A model generated the notes under the pieces. That model was not told the origin of the DNA. It searched no databases and worked only from the letters and a program-made list of their open reading frames with translations. A stretch of 24,702 nt of DNA from JBDTLH01 sp039934875. Lineage in GTDB: Bacteria; Acidobacteriota; Terriglobia; Terriglobales; Acidobacteriaceae. Shown in pieces: positions 7,738-14,660 of the stretch. The stretch is taken from assembly GCA_039934875.1 (NCBI GenBank), contig JBDTLH010000246.1, forward strand, positions 1 to 24,702, written 5' to 3'. The translations under genes and the position numbers were made by a program. Each line of letters starts with the position of its first letter. Positions within the stretch are counted from its first letter, which is position 1.

Positions 7738-7762
7738 TAAAGCCGCCCGCAGGCGGCCTTCT
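7738..7762 (-). terminator. Intrinsic terminator after the 68-aa gene
   Basis: The minus-strand RNA has the stem AAGGCCGCC / GGCGGCUUU closed by a UGCG loop. It contains six G-C pairs, one G-U and two A-U pairs, and is followed by UUUACUGUUU. It lies about 27 bases past the stop of the small basic protein, which suits termination of that gene before the TonB receptor promoter region. Confidence 0.65.
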
Positions 7763-7787
7763 GATTCGTGAATTTACTAAATCTGCT

Positions 7788-7994
7788 TTACTGGAAATCG
7801 TGAAAATCCAACTCCAATGGCTGTCCATCCTCGTCGTACTGGATCTTCAACTCGCCTCCCGAACTTGCGCCCGCCGGAACTTCTTCGCTCGGGACCAATT
7901 TGCGCTCTGCCCTCTTCTGCGCCTTCTCTGACTGGCGCTCCTGCCGCGCACGCTCTTTCTGCCGCTTGGTATAAGTTGTTCTGCTTGTAGGCAT
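7788..7994 (-). CDS. Small highly charged protein, 68 aa, unknown function
   Basis: The protein begins MPTSRTTYTKRQKERARQER and stays strongly basic to about residue 36 (many Lys, Arg, Gln, Glu; probably one long helix). An acidic/polar tail follows, GGELKIQYDEDGQPLELDFHDFQ. The gene has a good SD (AGGAG six bases before ATG), its own terminator downstream and a 260-bp gap upstream, so it is probably a monocistronic gene and not a chance frame. I recall similar short basic proteins annotated as hypothetical in Acidobacteria. The helix plus acidic tail suggests nucleic-acid or ribosome contact, but that is a guess. Confidence 0.75.
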   Translation of the reverse strand: MPTSRTTYTKRQKERARQERQSEKAQKRAERKLVPSEEVPAGASSGGELKIQYDEDGQPLELDFHDFQ

Positions 7995-8059
7995 AAATAC
8001 TCCTGTTATGAAGGGGCGAGACTACAAAGCCTGGTGAGCAGTCGCGATGCCTCAAAGTC

Positions 8060-8094
8060 TCTCCGCTTCAACTATGATAAATCATTTTATCCAG
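8060..8094 (-). promoter_or_regulatory. Weak promoter candidate for the 68-aa gene
   Basis: On the minus strand a TTACCT-like -35 and a TATCAT -10 (five of six consensus bases) are separated by 17 bp. The -10 lies in a small dyad GATAAA-ATGA-TTTATC. Only the -10 is convincing. It would give a leader of about 70 nt before the small basic protein. Confidence 0.3.
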
Positions 8095-8185
8095 AAAGGT
8101 AAGACTTACACGCCCGCACCTGTCCCCAATTCGCCAACCCCCGGTCGCTAAGTCCTTATCATCTCTGTCATCTGCCACCACTTCA

Positions 8186-8254
8186 TTTTTTTCGATTTGA
8201 TCTGCAAATCGCGCGTTTTTTCACCTTTTTTTGTGCTTTTTTTGTCGCGTTTTT
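8186..8254. other. Phased T-tracts, predicted curved DNA
   Basis: On the plus strand T-runs occur at 8186-8192, 8216-8221, 8226-8232, 8237-8243 and 8250-8254. Centres of the last four are about 10.5, 11 and 12 bp apart, and the first is about three helical turns away. Helically phased A/T-tracts of this kind bend DNA. The stretch lies just after the vWA gene stop and upstream of the 68-aa gene. Confidence 0.6.
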
Positions 8255-9510
8255 CAATGCACCAACTTCGATTTATTGTTCACGTAATCCATTAACAAAT
8301 ACTGTCCAAGTGTATGCGGGGTCGTGAAATACGCCTTCCCCCGGCAAATCGCAGTGATCTTTTGCACAAATTGCACCAATCCGAAGTCGCTGGCCAGCAT
8401 AAACGTATTGATCATGATCCCCGATTTCTTGCAGCGCCCCACCTCCTCCAATGTCTTCGAAATCACCAGTGGGTCTAACCCGAATGCATTCTTATAGATA
8501 CGGCCATCCTCGAGAGTCAGTGCCGAAGGCTTGCCATCGGTAATCATCACGATCTGCTTCATGTCCTTGTTCTGCCGCTGCAAAATCCGCTGCGCCAAAC
8601 GCAATCCCTCCCGCGTATTGGTGTAGTACGGCCCCACCTGCACCCTTGCAAGCTGTTGCATGGGAACGACTTCCGCTGAATCATGGAACAAAACCAAGCT
8701 CAGCGCGTCCCCCGGATATTGGGTGCGAATCAACTGCGCCAAGGCCATCGCCACCTTCTTCGCCGGCGTAAAACGGTCCTCCCCATACAGAATCATGGAG
8801 TGCGAACAATCCAGCATCACCACCGTCGCACACGAAGACTGGTACTCGCACTGATGCACCTGAAGGTCGCTATATTCCAGATTCAAAGGTACTTGCAAGC
8901 CCTCGCGTTGAATAGCCGAGGACAGCGTGGCGTTGATATCGAGGTTCAAAGTGTCGCCAAATTCGTAGGATTTCGAGGCCCCGCTGGCCTCCACACCCGT
9001 CGCCAGGTCGCGCGTGTCATGCCTCCCGAAGTTAGCCCGACCCAATGATCCCAGCAGGTCCCGCAATGACTTATAACCGAGAAAATCCATGCCTTTCTCG
9101 GTCAATTCGAAGCGCGCGTGCCCCTGTGGCTGGCCAGTGTTTCCAGCGACGTTGGAGATCCTCGCAGTATCATGCGGATCGTCGATCTTGATGAATCCTT
9201 CCTGTTCCATGCGCTGAACAATCTGATCCAGGACCTGTTCAAACCTGCCATCTTCTTTTAATTGTTCGAGTTGCTGGCGAAGGGCATCATCGAGCGAATC
9301 ACCGTTCAGGGCTTCGAGCGCTTCAGCGATGGCGTCCTTGAGGGCGTCCATGGATTGCTCGGCGGAGGGCAGTTCTGAGAACTGCATCCACGGGTCTTGC
9401 TCGAGGAATCCGCTGCCCAGCAAAAAATCGCTGAGGGCGGCAAGCAGGTCTTCCATGCTCATCTCGCCCGCCGGATTGGGCACGTACTTGGTATAGCTAT
9501 GCGATTTCAT
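8254..9510 (-). CDS. von Willebrand A domain protein, partner of MoxR-like ATPase
   Basis: A 418-residue protein. The N-terminal ~200 residues are helical and Leu/Asp/Glu-rich. The C-terminal half is a vWA domain with an intact MIDAS: DCSHS (D234, S236, S238), a Thr-containing turn YYTNTREGLRLA (about 296-307) and MITDGKPS (D325). It has no signal peptide or membrane segment, so it is probably cytosolic. It follows the AAA+ gene by only 24 bp. AAA+/vWA pairs (MoxR, CoxD/CoxE, RavA/ViaA, Mg-chelatase I/D) act as metal-insertion or remodelling chaperones, with the vWA protein recruiting the substrate. The target is unknown here: no chelatase H subunit or metalloenzyme gene is nearby. No SD is seen before its ATG, suggesting translational coupling. 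Confidence 0.85.
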   Translation of the reverse strand: MKSHSYTKYVPNPAGEMSMEDLLAALSDFLLGSGFLEQDPWMQFSELPSAEQSMDALKDAIAEALEALNGDSLDDALRQQLEQLKEDGRFEQVLDQIVQRMEQEGFIKIDDPHDTARISNVAGNTGQPQGHARFELTEKGMDFLGYKSLRDLLGSLGRANFGRHDTRDLATGVEASGASKSYEFGDTLNLDINATLSSAIQREGLQVPLNLEYSDLQVHQCEYQSSCATVVMLDCSHSMILYGEDRFTPAKKVAMALAQLIRTQYPGDALSLVLFHDSAEVVPMQQLARVQVGPYYTNTREGLRLAQRILQRQNKDMKQIVMITDGKPSALTLEDGRIYKNAFGLDPLVISKTLEEVGRCKKSGIMINTFMLASDFGLVQFVQKITAICRGKAYFTTPHTLGQYLLMDYVNNKSKLVH

Positions 9511-9520
9511 AGGTAAGCAT

Positions 9521-9535
9521 TCAGCAATCAGCAGT
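9521..9535. repeat. TCAGCAATCAGCAGT repeat unit in the AAA+/vWA junction
   Basis: This short sequence fills most of the 24-bp gap between the ATPase stop and the vWA start. It matches the repeat type found at 16488-16507 and, inverted, 16557-16590. Confidence 0.5.
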
Positions 9536-11058
9536 TAATTGAACCCTCTGCGCCCTCCACCGCGCACCTGGGGAAGCTCTTCCCGCTCTGCGGCGGCGGT
9601 GCGCTTCTGTTTGTCTTTATCCCGGTCCCGCTCGGGGACGGAAGCGGTGAAGCCGCGCTCCTCATTGCGTCCAATTTTGCGGTGGGCGTAAAGCCCTTCG
9701 AGCAGAAATTCAGCGGCGGAGACGATCTCCTCGGGCGAAGCCGTCTTCACCTTCAGGCCCACCGGGCTCAGTCGCTCCCACAGGCCTTGTATCTCTTTGA
9801 GTTTTTTGATCTGCTCCGAGGAGGGAAGGGCGTCGGAAAACTTGATCTCGCCACCGAGGTCAAACCACTGCTGTATCTGCTGCGTATTGGTCTCGTAGAA
9901 ATAACGATCGTATGCGCGAGCTATCGCCAGCCTTATGATCTCCCTCGCGACTACGTCGGCGCCCTTCACCTCGCCCTCGTATTCGAGTTCGATCTTGCCG
10001 GTGATGGAGGGCATCGCCGCATAAATATCGCTCACCCGGGGCACCACAAGCCGCTCACTATTCAGGATCGCCCGCTGCTCCGCGCTGGAGATCACATTCT
10101 CCATGCAGGAGATGGAGAGGCGCTGGCTGACGCCCGACCGCTTATCCACCCGCTTATCTTCACGCGCAACGAACGCGACGTGTTCTATGACCTCGCGAAT
10201 ATATTCCGGCACCTTCAGCTCCGGGCCGCGGGTCGCCCACGCCTCTTGCGCGGTGATCCGTATTGCCTCATCCAGGCTGGATGCATAGTGCGTGCGAATC
10301 TCGGAGCCGATCCGATCTTTCAGCGGGGTCACGATCTTGCCGCGAGCCGTATAGTCCTCCGGATTCGCCGAGAAGACCAGCGCGACATCCAGATTCAGAC
10401 GCACGGGATAGCCTTTGATCTGCACATCGCCCTCTTGCATGATATTGAAGAGTGCGACTTGTATCTTGCCGGCGAGGTCGGGCAATTCGTTGATGGCGAA
10501 GATGCAGCGGTTGGCGCGCGGCAACAATCCATAGTGCATAGTCAACTCGCTCGAAAGTTCAGTACCGGTGCGCGCAGCTTTGATGGGATCGATATCGCCG
10601 ATCAGGTCCGCTACGGTAACGTCCGGCGTAGCCAGCTTCTCGACAAAACGCTGCTCCGGCGCGAGCCACGCGATCGGGGTTGCATCTCCCTCGGCAGCGA
10701 TCAGGTCGCGGCATCGCTTGCAGATGGGCAGGTATGGATTGTCGTGTATCTCGCATCCTTTGACATAGGGCAGTTGCGGGTCGAGCAAAGTGGTGAGAGC
10801 GCGCAAGATGCGGCTTTTGGCCTGCCCGCGCAGACCGAGAAGGATGAAATTGTGCCTGGAAAGGATGGCATTCACGATCTGTGGCACAACCGTATCGTCG
10901 AAGCCGATGATGCCGGGGAAGATAGGACCGCCGCCACGTGAATCTTTCAATTTTTGAATGAGATTTTCGCGCAATTCGTCTTTTACGCTACGCTGCTGGA
11001 GGTGCTCTGAAGAAAAACTGCTGCTTTTGAGTTCTCCGAGGGTGAGGGGGATGGACAT
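9535..11058 (-). CDS. MoxR/magnesium-chelatase-like AAA+ ATPase
   Basis: A 507-residue ATPase. Walker A is GLRGQAKS (about 75-82). The Walker B region reads CIFAINELPDL (about 185-195), with Asn where Asp is usual in hhhhDE. Sensor 1 is FSANPEDY (about 229-236) and the arginine-finger region is LKDRIGSEIRTHY. An insert after Walker A carries C102-x2-H105 and C113-x2-C116, a possible zinc knuckle. The last ~40 residues are charged and Arg/Gly-rich (ERDRDKDKQKR ... GGGRRGFN). It resembles BchI/ChlI-like proteins outside pigment synthesis and is paired with the vWA gene just downstream. It probably forms a hexamer that remodels a target chosen by the vWA partner. Start: ATG 11058 with GGAG about 11 bases upstream. 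Confidence 0.87.
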   Translation of the reverse strand: MSIPLTLGELKSSSFSSEHLQQRSVKDELRENLIQKLKDSRGGGPIFPGIIGFDDTVVPQIVNAILSRHNFILLGLRGQAKSRILRALTTLLDPQLPYVKGCEIHDNPYLPICKRCRDLIAAEGDATPIAWLAPEQRFVEKLATPDVTVADLIGDIDPIKAARTGTELSSELTMHYGLLPRANRCIFAINELPDLAGKIQVALFNIMQEGDVQIKGYPVRLNLDVALVFSANPEDYTARGKIVTPLKDRIGSEIRTHYASSLDEAIRITAQEAWATRGPELKVPEYIREVIEHVAFVAREDKRVDKRSGVSQRLSISCMENVISSAEQRAILNSERLVVPRVSDIYAAMPSITGKIELEYEGEVKGADVVAREIIRLAIARAYDRYFYETNTQQIQQWFDLGGEIKFSDALPSSEQIKKLKEIQGLWERLSPVGLKVKTASPEEIVSAAEFLLEGLYAHRKIGRNEERGFTASVPERDRDKDKQKRTAAAEREELPQVRGGGRRGFN

Positions 11059-11138
11059 TACCGCGGCTACTCCGATCAGGGTGTATGCGTTATGAAGGTG
11101 AATATTCAGTGCGCGTAAAGCGGATTATACGACTCGTA

Positions 11139-11771
11139 TCACATGACGTGTTTCGGCGGACTTTCGACCTGGTGCGCGATTTCGCGGGCACGCAGCAGCA
11201 ACTCTTCATAGGCATTCGCGAGCAACCGCAGACGGCGGGTCTCTGAATTGTTTTCCAGGATGGCCTGCTTCACAGCGAGATCAAAAGGCAACATGCCGGC
11301 CAAAGCGAAGGCGAGATGCTCGCAATCCTCTGGCGCGCGCAAGTCTACGGTAGACCCTGCTTCAAAGGCCAGCATGACGAGTTGATTATGCAGATCAACT
11401 ACCCGCTGGCGCTCGGCGAATGGGCGGGTAGCTTCGGCCCAGTCGGGCAGCCATTCCACATCAGCCTGCGGATACGATCGAGAGGGATCATCCACGGTGT
11501 GTCGGACCCGGAAGCGGCGGACGCCATGCGTCAGGATATCCAGCCTCCCATCCTGGTACTCATTGAGCACGCCCTTGATACGGGCGGTGCAGCCGACGTG
11601 GAGAAATTCAGGCCCTTTTGTGGGGAACGCGCAGACCACGCCGAATTCGCGGCCCCGCCCCAGACAATCACCGATCATCTCGCGATAGCACGGCTCGAAG
11701 ATATGCAGCGGCAGCGCCGCCTCTGGAAACAATACAAGTTCCAGCGGAAACAGGGGAATTCTTTCTATCAC
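11139..11771 (-). CDS. LON substrate-binding (PUA-like) domain protein
   Basis: A 210-residue protein starting IERIPLFPLELVLFPEAALPLHIFEPCYREMI, the hallmark of the Lon N-terminal domain. It continues GREFGVVCAFP and DILTHGVRRFRV. It has no AAA+ or serine-protease domain, so it is a stand-alone LON protein, not Lon itself. Such proteins are widespread, and their role (substrate recognition or regulation) is poorly defined. The frame requires a GTG start (11771); an ATG four bases earlier is in another frame. It lies 80 bp upstream of the AAA+ gene on the same strand and may be co-transcribed with the AAA+/vWA pair, which would suit a protein-quality-control theme. Confidence 0.88.
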   Translation of the reverse strand: MIERIPLFPLELVLFPEAALPLHIFEPCYREMIGDCLGRGREFGVVCAFPTKGPEFLHVGCTARIKGVLNEYQDGRLDILTHGVRRFRVRHTVDDPSRSYPQADVEWLPDWAEATRPFAERQRVVDLHNQLVMLAFEAGSTVDLRAPEDCEHLAFALAGMLPFDLAVKQAILENNSETRRLRLLANAYEELLLRAREIAHQVESPPKHVM

Positions 11772-11850
11772 CCATCTATTTTACGCGCTGTAAGTTGCAC
11801 CGTTGCTAATTCGAGAGCATAACAACCGGCCGGTCCCAAGAGCAATGCCA

Positions 11851-11872
11851 GAAACCAGCGCACACGCACTGG
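11851..11872 (-). terminator. Possible weak terminator after rho
   Basis: The minus-strand RNA contains CCAGUGC-GUGU-GCGCUGG followed by UUUCUGG, a 7-bp stem with one G-U pair. The U-run is short. It is about 35 bases past the rho stop. Further on, the 10-bp palindrome ACCGGCCGGT lies at 11825-11834. Confidence 0.4.
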
Positions 11873-11906
11873 CCCTGTTTATTCACTCAATTGCTGTGCC
11901 TGCCAT

Positions 11907-13157
11907 TTACACTGCGTTCATGTTGGCGAGGAACTCCGAGTTTAATTTGGTCTTCGCCAGGCGCTCCGTCAACAATTCCATAGACTCGGTCGGAGAGAGC
12001 GGATTCAACACCCGGCGCAGTATCCAGATGCGCTGCAACTCATCTTTGGGAATCAGCAACTCTTCCTTTCGCGTACCCGATCTCTGGATATCGATGGAGG
12101 GGAAAATGCGCTTATCGCTGAGCTTGCGGTCTAGTATGATTTCCATGTTGCCGGTGCCCTTGAACTCCTCGAAGATGACTTCGTCCATGCGCGAACCGGT
12201 TTCGACCAGGGCCGTTGCGATGATGGTGAGCGATCCACCCTCTTCGATGTTGCGGGCCGCGCCGAAAAACCGCTTCGGCCTTTGCAACGCGTTTGAATCC
12301 ACACCGCCCGAGAGCACCTTGCCCGAAGGGGGAACGATGGTGTTGTAGGCGCGCGCCAGACGGGTAACGGAATCAAGCAGAATTACAACATCGCGTTTAT
12401 GCTCGACCAGGCGCTTCGCCTTTTCGATCACCATCTCCGCGACCTGCACGTGGCGCGCCGCGGGTTCATCGAAAGTCGAGCTTATGACTTCGCCCTTGAC
12501 TGAACGCTGCATGTCCGTGACTTCCTCAGGACGCTCATCGATCAGAAGCACGATCAAGACCACCTCGGGATGGTTGGTGGTGATGGAATTCGCGATGGCT
12601 TGCAGGAGCATGGTCTTGCCGGTGCGCGGCGGTGCGACGATCAGACCGCGCTGCCCCTTGCCGACCGGCGTGAGTATATCCATCACGCGGCCGCTGATCT
12701 GGTCCTTTGCCATCTCCATCTTCAGCCGCTCTTGAGGATAGAGCGGGGTAAGATTATCGAAGAGGATTTTGTTGCGCGCCTCATCGGGCGACTCGAAATT
12801 CACGGCCTCAATCTTGACCAGCGCGAAATACTTTTCGCCTTCGTGCGGCGGACGCACCTGTCCGCTAACGGTGTCCCCGGTCTTTAGATCGAATTTGCGA
12901 ATCTGCGATGGGGAGACGTAGATGTCGTCGGGGCCGGGCAGGTAGTTGTAATCCGGCGAGCGCAGAAAGCCGTAGCCGTCAGGCAGAATTTCGAGTACGC
13001 CTTCGGCAAAGATATGGCCTTCTTTTTCGCTTTGTGCCTGAAGGATTTTAAAGATGAGGTCTTGCTTGCGAAGCCCGCTCGCGCCGGGTAAATCGAGTGT
13101 GCGTGCGATCTTCGTCAACTCTGTTATGTTTTTTTCTTTTAGCTCGGAGATAGTCAT
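11907..13157 (-). CDS. rho: Transcription termination factor Rho
   Basis: A 416-residue protein. The N-terminal Rho domain is MTISELKEKNITELTKIARTL; the cold-shock-like RNA-binding domain is GVLEILPDGYGFLRSPDYNYLPGPDDIYVS (about 53-82). The ATPase core has Walker A APPRTGKTMLLQ, LLIDERPEEVTDM, Walker B VVILLDSVTRLARAYN, and the secondary RNA-site regions around PPSGKVLSGGVDSNALQRPKRFFGAARN. It is a hexameric RNA helicase that ends transcription at C-rich rut sites. It lacks the long N-terminal insertion seen in some high-GC Rho proteins. The ATG at 13157 is preferred over an in-frame TTG (13175) because MTISELKEK is the usual beginning. It is transcribed alone from its own promoter after the rpoZ terminator. 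Confidence 0.97.
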   Translation of the reverse strand: MTISELKEKNITELTKIARTLDLPGASGLRKQDLIFKILQAQSEKEGHIFAEGVLEILPDGYGFLRSPDYNYLPGPDDIYVSPSQIRKFDLKTGDTVSGQVRPPHEGEKYFALVKIEAVNFESPDEARNKILFDNLTPLYPQERLKMEMAKDQISGRVMDILTPVGKGQRGLIVAPPRTGKTMLLQAIANSITTNHPEVVLIVLLIDERPEEVTDMQRSVKGEVISSTFDEPAARHVQVAEMVIEKAKRLVEHKRDVVILLDSVTRLARAYNTIVPPSGKVLSGGVDSNALQRPKRFFGAARNIEEGGSLTIIATALVETGSRMDEVIFEEFKGTGNMEIILDRKLSDKRIFPSIDIQRSGTRKEELLIPKDELQRIWILRRVLNPLSPTESMELLTERLAKTKLNSEFLANMNAV

Positions 13158-13178
13158 GGTCACCTGGAAGGACAACTT

Positions 13179-13230
13179 AGGGGCTGTCGCTGGGATTTGA
13201 TTGGGAAGGGGTAAATCGTAGGGGAGGGTG
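13179..13230 (-). promoter_or_regulatory. C-rich, G-poor rho leader (rut-like)
   Basis: Read as RNA, this part of the rho leader has about 26 C and 4 G in 52 bases, with repeated CCC/CCCC runs and no obvious stable stem. That is the composition of Rho utilisation sites. Known E. coli rho is attenuated in its leader by Rho, so autoregulation is a reasonable inference. Confidence 0.5.
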
Positions 13231-13265
13231 ATTACAGAAGAGAATTACAGACTGTGTACAAGAGG

Positions 13266-13294
13266 ATTATAACGCTTCTGACTAATAGTTGCAG
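13266..13294 (-). promoter_or_regulatory. Promoter of rho
   Basis: A perfect TATAAT on the minus strand (13271-13266) lies 17 bp after CTGCAA (13294-13289), a 3-of-6 -35 match. The predicted start is near 13259, giving a leader of about 100 nt. It lies immediately downstream of the rpoZ terminator. Confidence 0.6.
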
Positions 13295-13297
13295 CAG

Positions 13298-13332
13298 AAA
13301 AAATCCGGTCTGCGGGAAGGCGCACACCGGAT
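13298..13332 (-). terminator. Intrinsic terminator of rpoZ
   Basis: Minus-strand RNA: AUCCGGUGUGCG, loop CCUUCC, CGCAGACCGGAU, then UUUUU. The 12-bp stem has a single mismatch and the U-run begins at once. It begins 14 bases past the rpoZ stop. This is the best terminator in the window. Confidence 0.85.
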
Positions 13333-13346
13333 CATTCGTTGCGCGG

Positions 13347-13571
13347 TCACGCGGCTCGGCGGAACTCGATTTCGGGCGCTAAAGCAGCCGGGTCCAGCAC
13401 GCCCTCGGCACTTCCCTGGGCCTCGCCGAAGCGGCTCAGCACTTCATTTGTAGTCTCTTGAATACGTGTGTTCGGCTTGTGGAATTTGCGGGTGGCCTTC
13501 GATGCCAACTGGCACAGAAGATAGCGGTTAGGCACGGTGGTCAGTGCATCGTAAATAAGATCAGAACGCAT
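13347..13571 (-). CDS. rpoZ: RNA polymerase omega subunit
   Basis: A 74-residue protein, MRSDLIYDALTTVPNRYLLCQLASKATRKFHKPN followed by TRIQETTNEVLSRF. The pattern of an N-terminal DALTxVxNRYxLxxLASKAxRK helix pair is that of acidobacterial omega subunits, which assist assembly of the beta' subunit. The C-terminal ~25 residues are acidic/Ala-rich and variable. Start ATG 13571 has AAGGAGA six bases upstream. It is a single gene ending in a strong terminator. It is not next to gmk or dfp/coaBC as in many bacteria, but beside rho. Omega is short and divergent, so the call rests on the N-terminal half. Confidence 0.85.
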   Translation of the reverse strand: MRSDLIYDALTTVPNRYLLCQLASKATRKFHKPNTRIQETTNEVLSRFGEAQGSAEGVLDPAALAPEIEFRRAA

Positions 13572-13954
13572 CGGTTTCTCCTTATGATTGTGGTACAGAA
13601 GCGGCGATGCCGCCTCCCGTCCATTAATGATTTACAGCTCTGCGCCGATTGGACGCTGGAACCTATAAATAGTTTCACTTTTTTCAGGGCTGGTTCGAGT
13701 CTTCAACACCGATCTAAACGGATGCCTGTCTCCGGGCAATTGTTGCAAAGAAGGCCTGGGTTCGCTCTTAAAGTGACCCTGGTTTCGTCCCAATTACAGT
13801 CAAAGTTCAGCAATTTCAGGGAAAACAGCACCTCCTCCCGCGCTGCATCATCCTTAATGTGCCGTAATCGGGGAGGACGGCATTCGTTTGAAAATGGAAC
13901 GTTAAATGTTGTTTGCCTTAGGGTCAAGAGAAATTTTGAGGAGACGCAATAAAG
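13572..13954. other. 383-bp gene-free gap between plsC and rpoZ
   Basis: No credible gene is seen. The best open frame (minus strand, about 74 codons, TTG at 13927) has no SD and no recognisable protein. A promoter-like pair on the minus strand is TTGACC (13927-13922), 17 bp, TAACGT (13904-13899); it would give rpoZ a leader of about 320 nt. An A-rich run followed by TATTTATAGG occurs at about 13665-13690. Confidence 0.4.
13899..13927 (-). promoter_or_regulatory. Candidate promoter upstream of rpoZ
   Basis: TTGACC and TAACGT are separated by 17 bp on the minus strand just after the plsC stop. The -35 matches five of six consensus positions, the -10 three of six. Confidence 0.33.
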
Positions 13955-14659
13955 TTAACGGTTCCGGGCAGGCAGACTGCCGCGAATGGCCGTTCGGACC
14001 GCCTCCATGAGCTGTTCCCGGCCTTCGTACTCCTTAGGATTGAGCGGCGGATGGAAGATCACGGTCACCTCTCCCTTGCGCACCTCGAACTTACCTTTGG
14101 GCATCAACTCTGCTGTGTTCCGAATCGTAATGGGGAGAATGGGAACGGCCGCCTCCTCCGCCATATAGAACGGCCCCTTTTTAAAGGGCAGCAATTCTCC
14201 TGTTCGGGAGCGGGTACCCTCGGGAAAGATCATGATGCTGATGCCCTCCCGCAAAACCTGGGCCGCCGCGTGGATGCTCTCTATGGCGGATTCGCGGTCC
14301 TCCCGGCGGACGGGGACCATGCGCGCTTTTTTCATGGCATAGCCGAAGATGGGAAAGCGGAACAAGGACGCTTTTACCAGCACCGACATGTGGCGCGGAA
14401 TACTGGGGATGATGATCGGCGGATCGAGGTTGGAGACGTGGTTCGACATGAATATGTATGTTGTCCCGGGATCGATCTGCTCCATGCCTACCAGCCGAAT
14501 GCGCACCCCGGCAAGCCGAACGCCGGTGATGGCGATCCAGGTACCGACCCGGTAGAACGGGAGAATGTCTCCCGTGATCCACAGATGAGGCACCATGACC
14601 AGCGCGCATAGAGGGGCCATGAGGATGTAGAAACCCAGCATGATCGAGGCGCGCAACAT
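13955..14659 (-). CDS. plsC: 1-acyl-sn-glycerol-3-phosphate acyltransferase
   Basis: A 234-residue membrane-associated acyltransferase that makes phosphatidic acid from lysophosphatidate. Seen: an N-terminal hydrophobic segment (MLRASIMLGFYILMAPLCALVMV), catalytic NHVSNLD (HX4D, residues 73-79), a glycerol-phosphate site region ARMVPVRR, FPEGTRSRTG (145-154) and PFKKGPFYMA. I start at ATG 14659, which follows the M61 peptidase stop after one base (TAA-G-ATG), showing tight translational coupling. The longer frame reaching 14767 would run through that gene. It is the last gene of the long minus-strand series. Confidence 0.92.
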   Translation of the reverse strand: MLRASIMLGFYILMAPLCALVMVPHLWITGDILPFYRVGTWIAITGVRLAGVRIRLVGMEQIDPGTTYIFMSNHVSNLDPPIIIPSIPRHMSVLVKASLFRFPIFGYAMKKARMVPVRREDRESAIESIHAAAQVLREGISIMIFPEGTRSRTGELLPFKKGPFYMAEEAAVPILPITIRNTAELMPKGKFEVRKGEVTVIFHPPLNPKEYEGREQLMEAVRTAIRGSLPARNR

Positions 14660-14660
14660 C

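Noticed and set aside
8186..8254. Intrinsic terminator of the vWA gene
   Set aside because: In the vWA transcript these tracts are A-runs, not U-runs, and no stem precedes them.
9682..10941. 419-codon plus-strand frame opposite the AAA+ ATPase
   Set aside because: The minus strand carries all ATPase motifs; the plus frame shows no family features or SD.
13703..13927. 74-codon minus-strand frame upstream of rpoZ
   Set aside because: TTG start, no SD, no family resemblance; the start coincides with a promoter-like TTGACC box.
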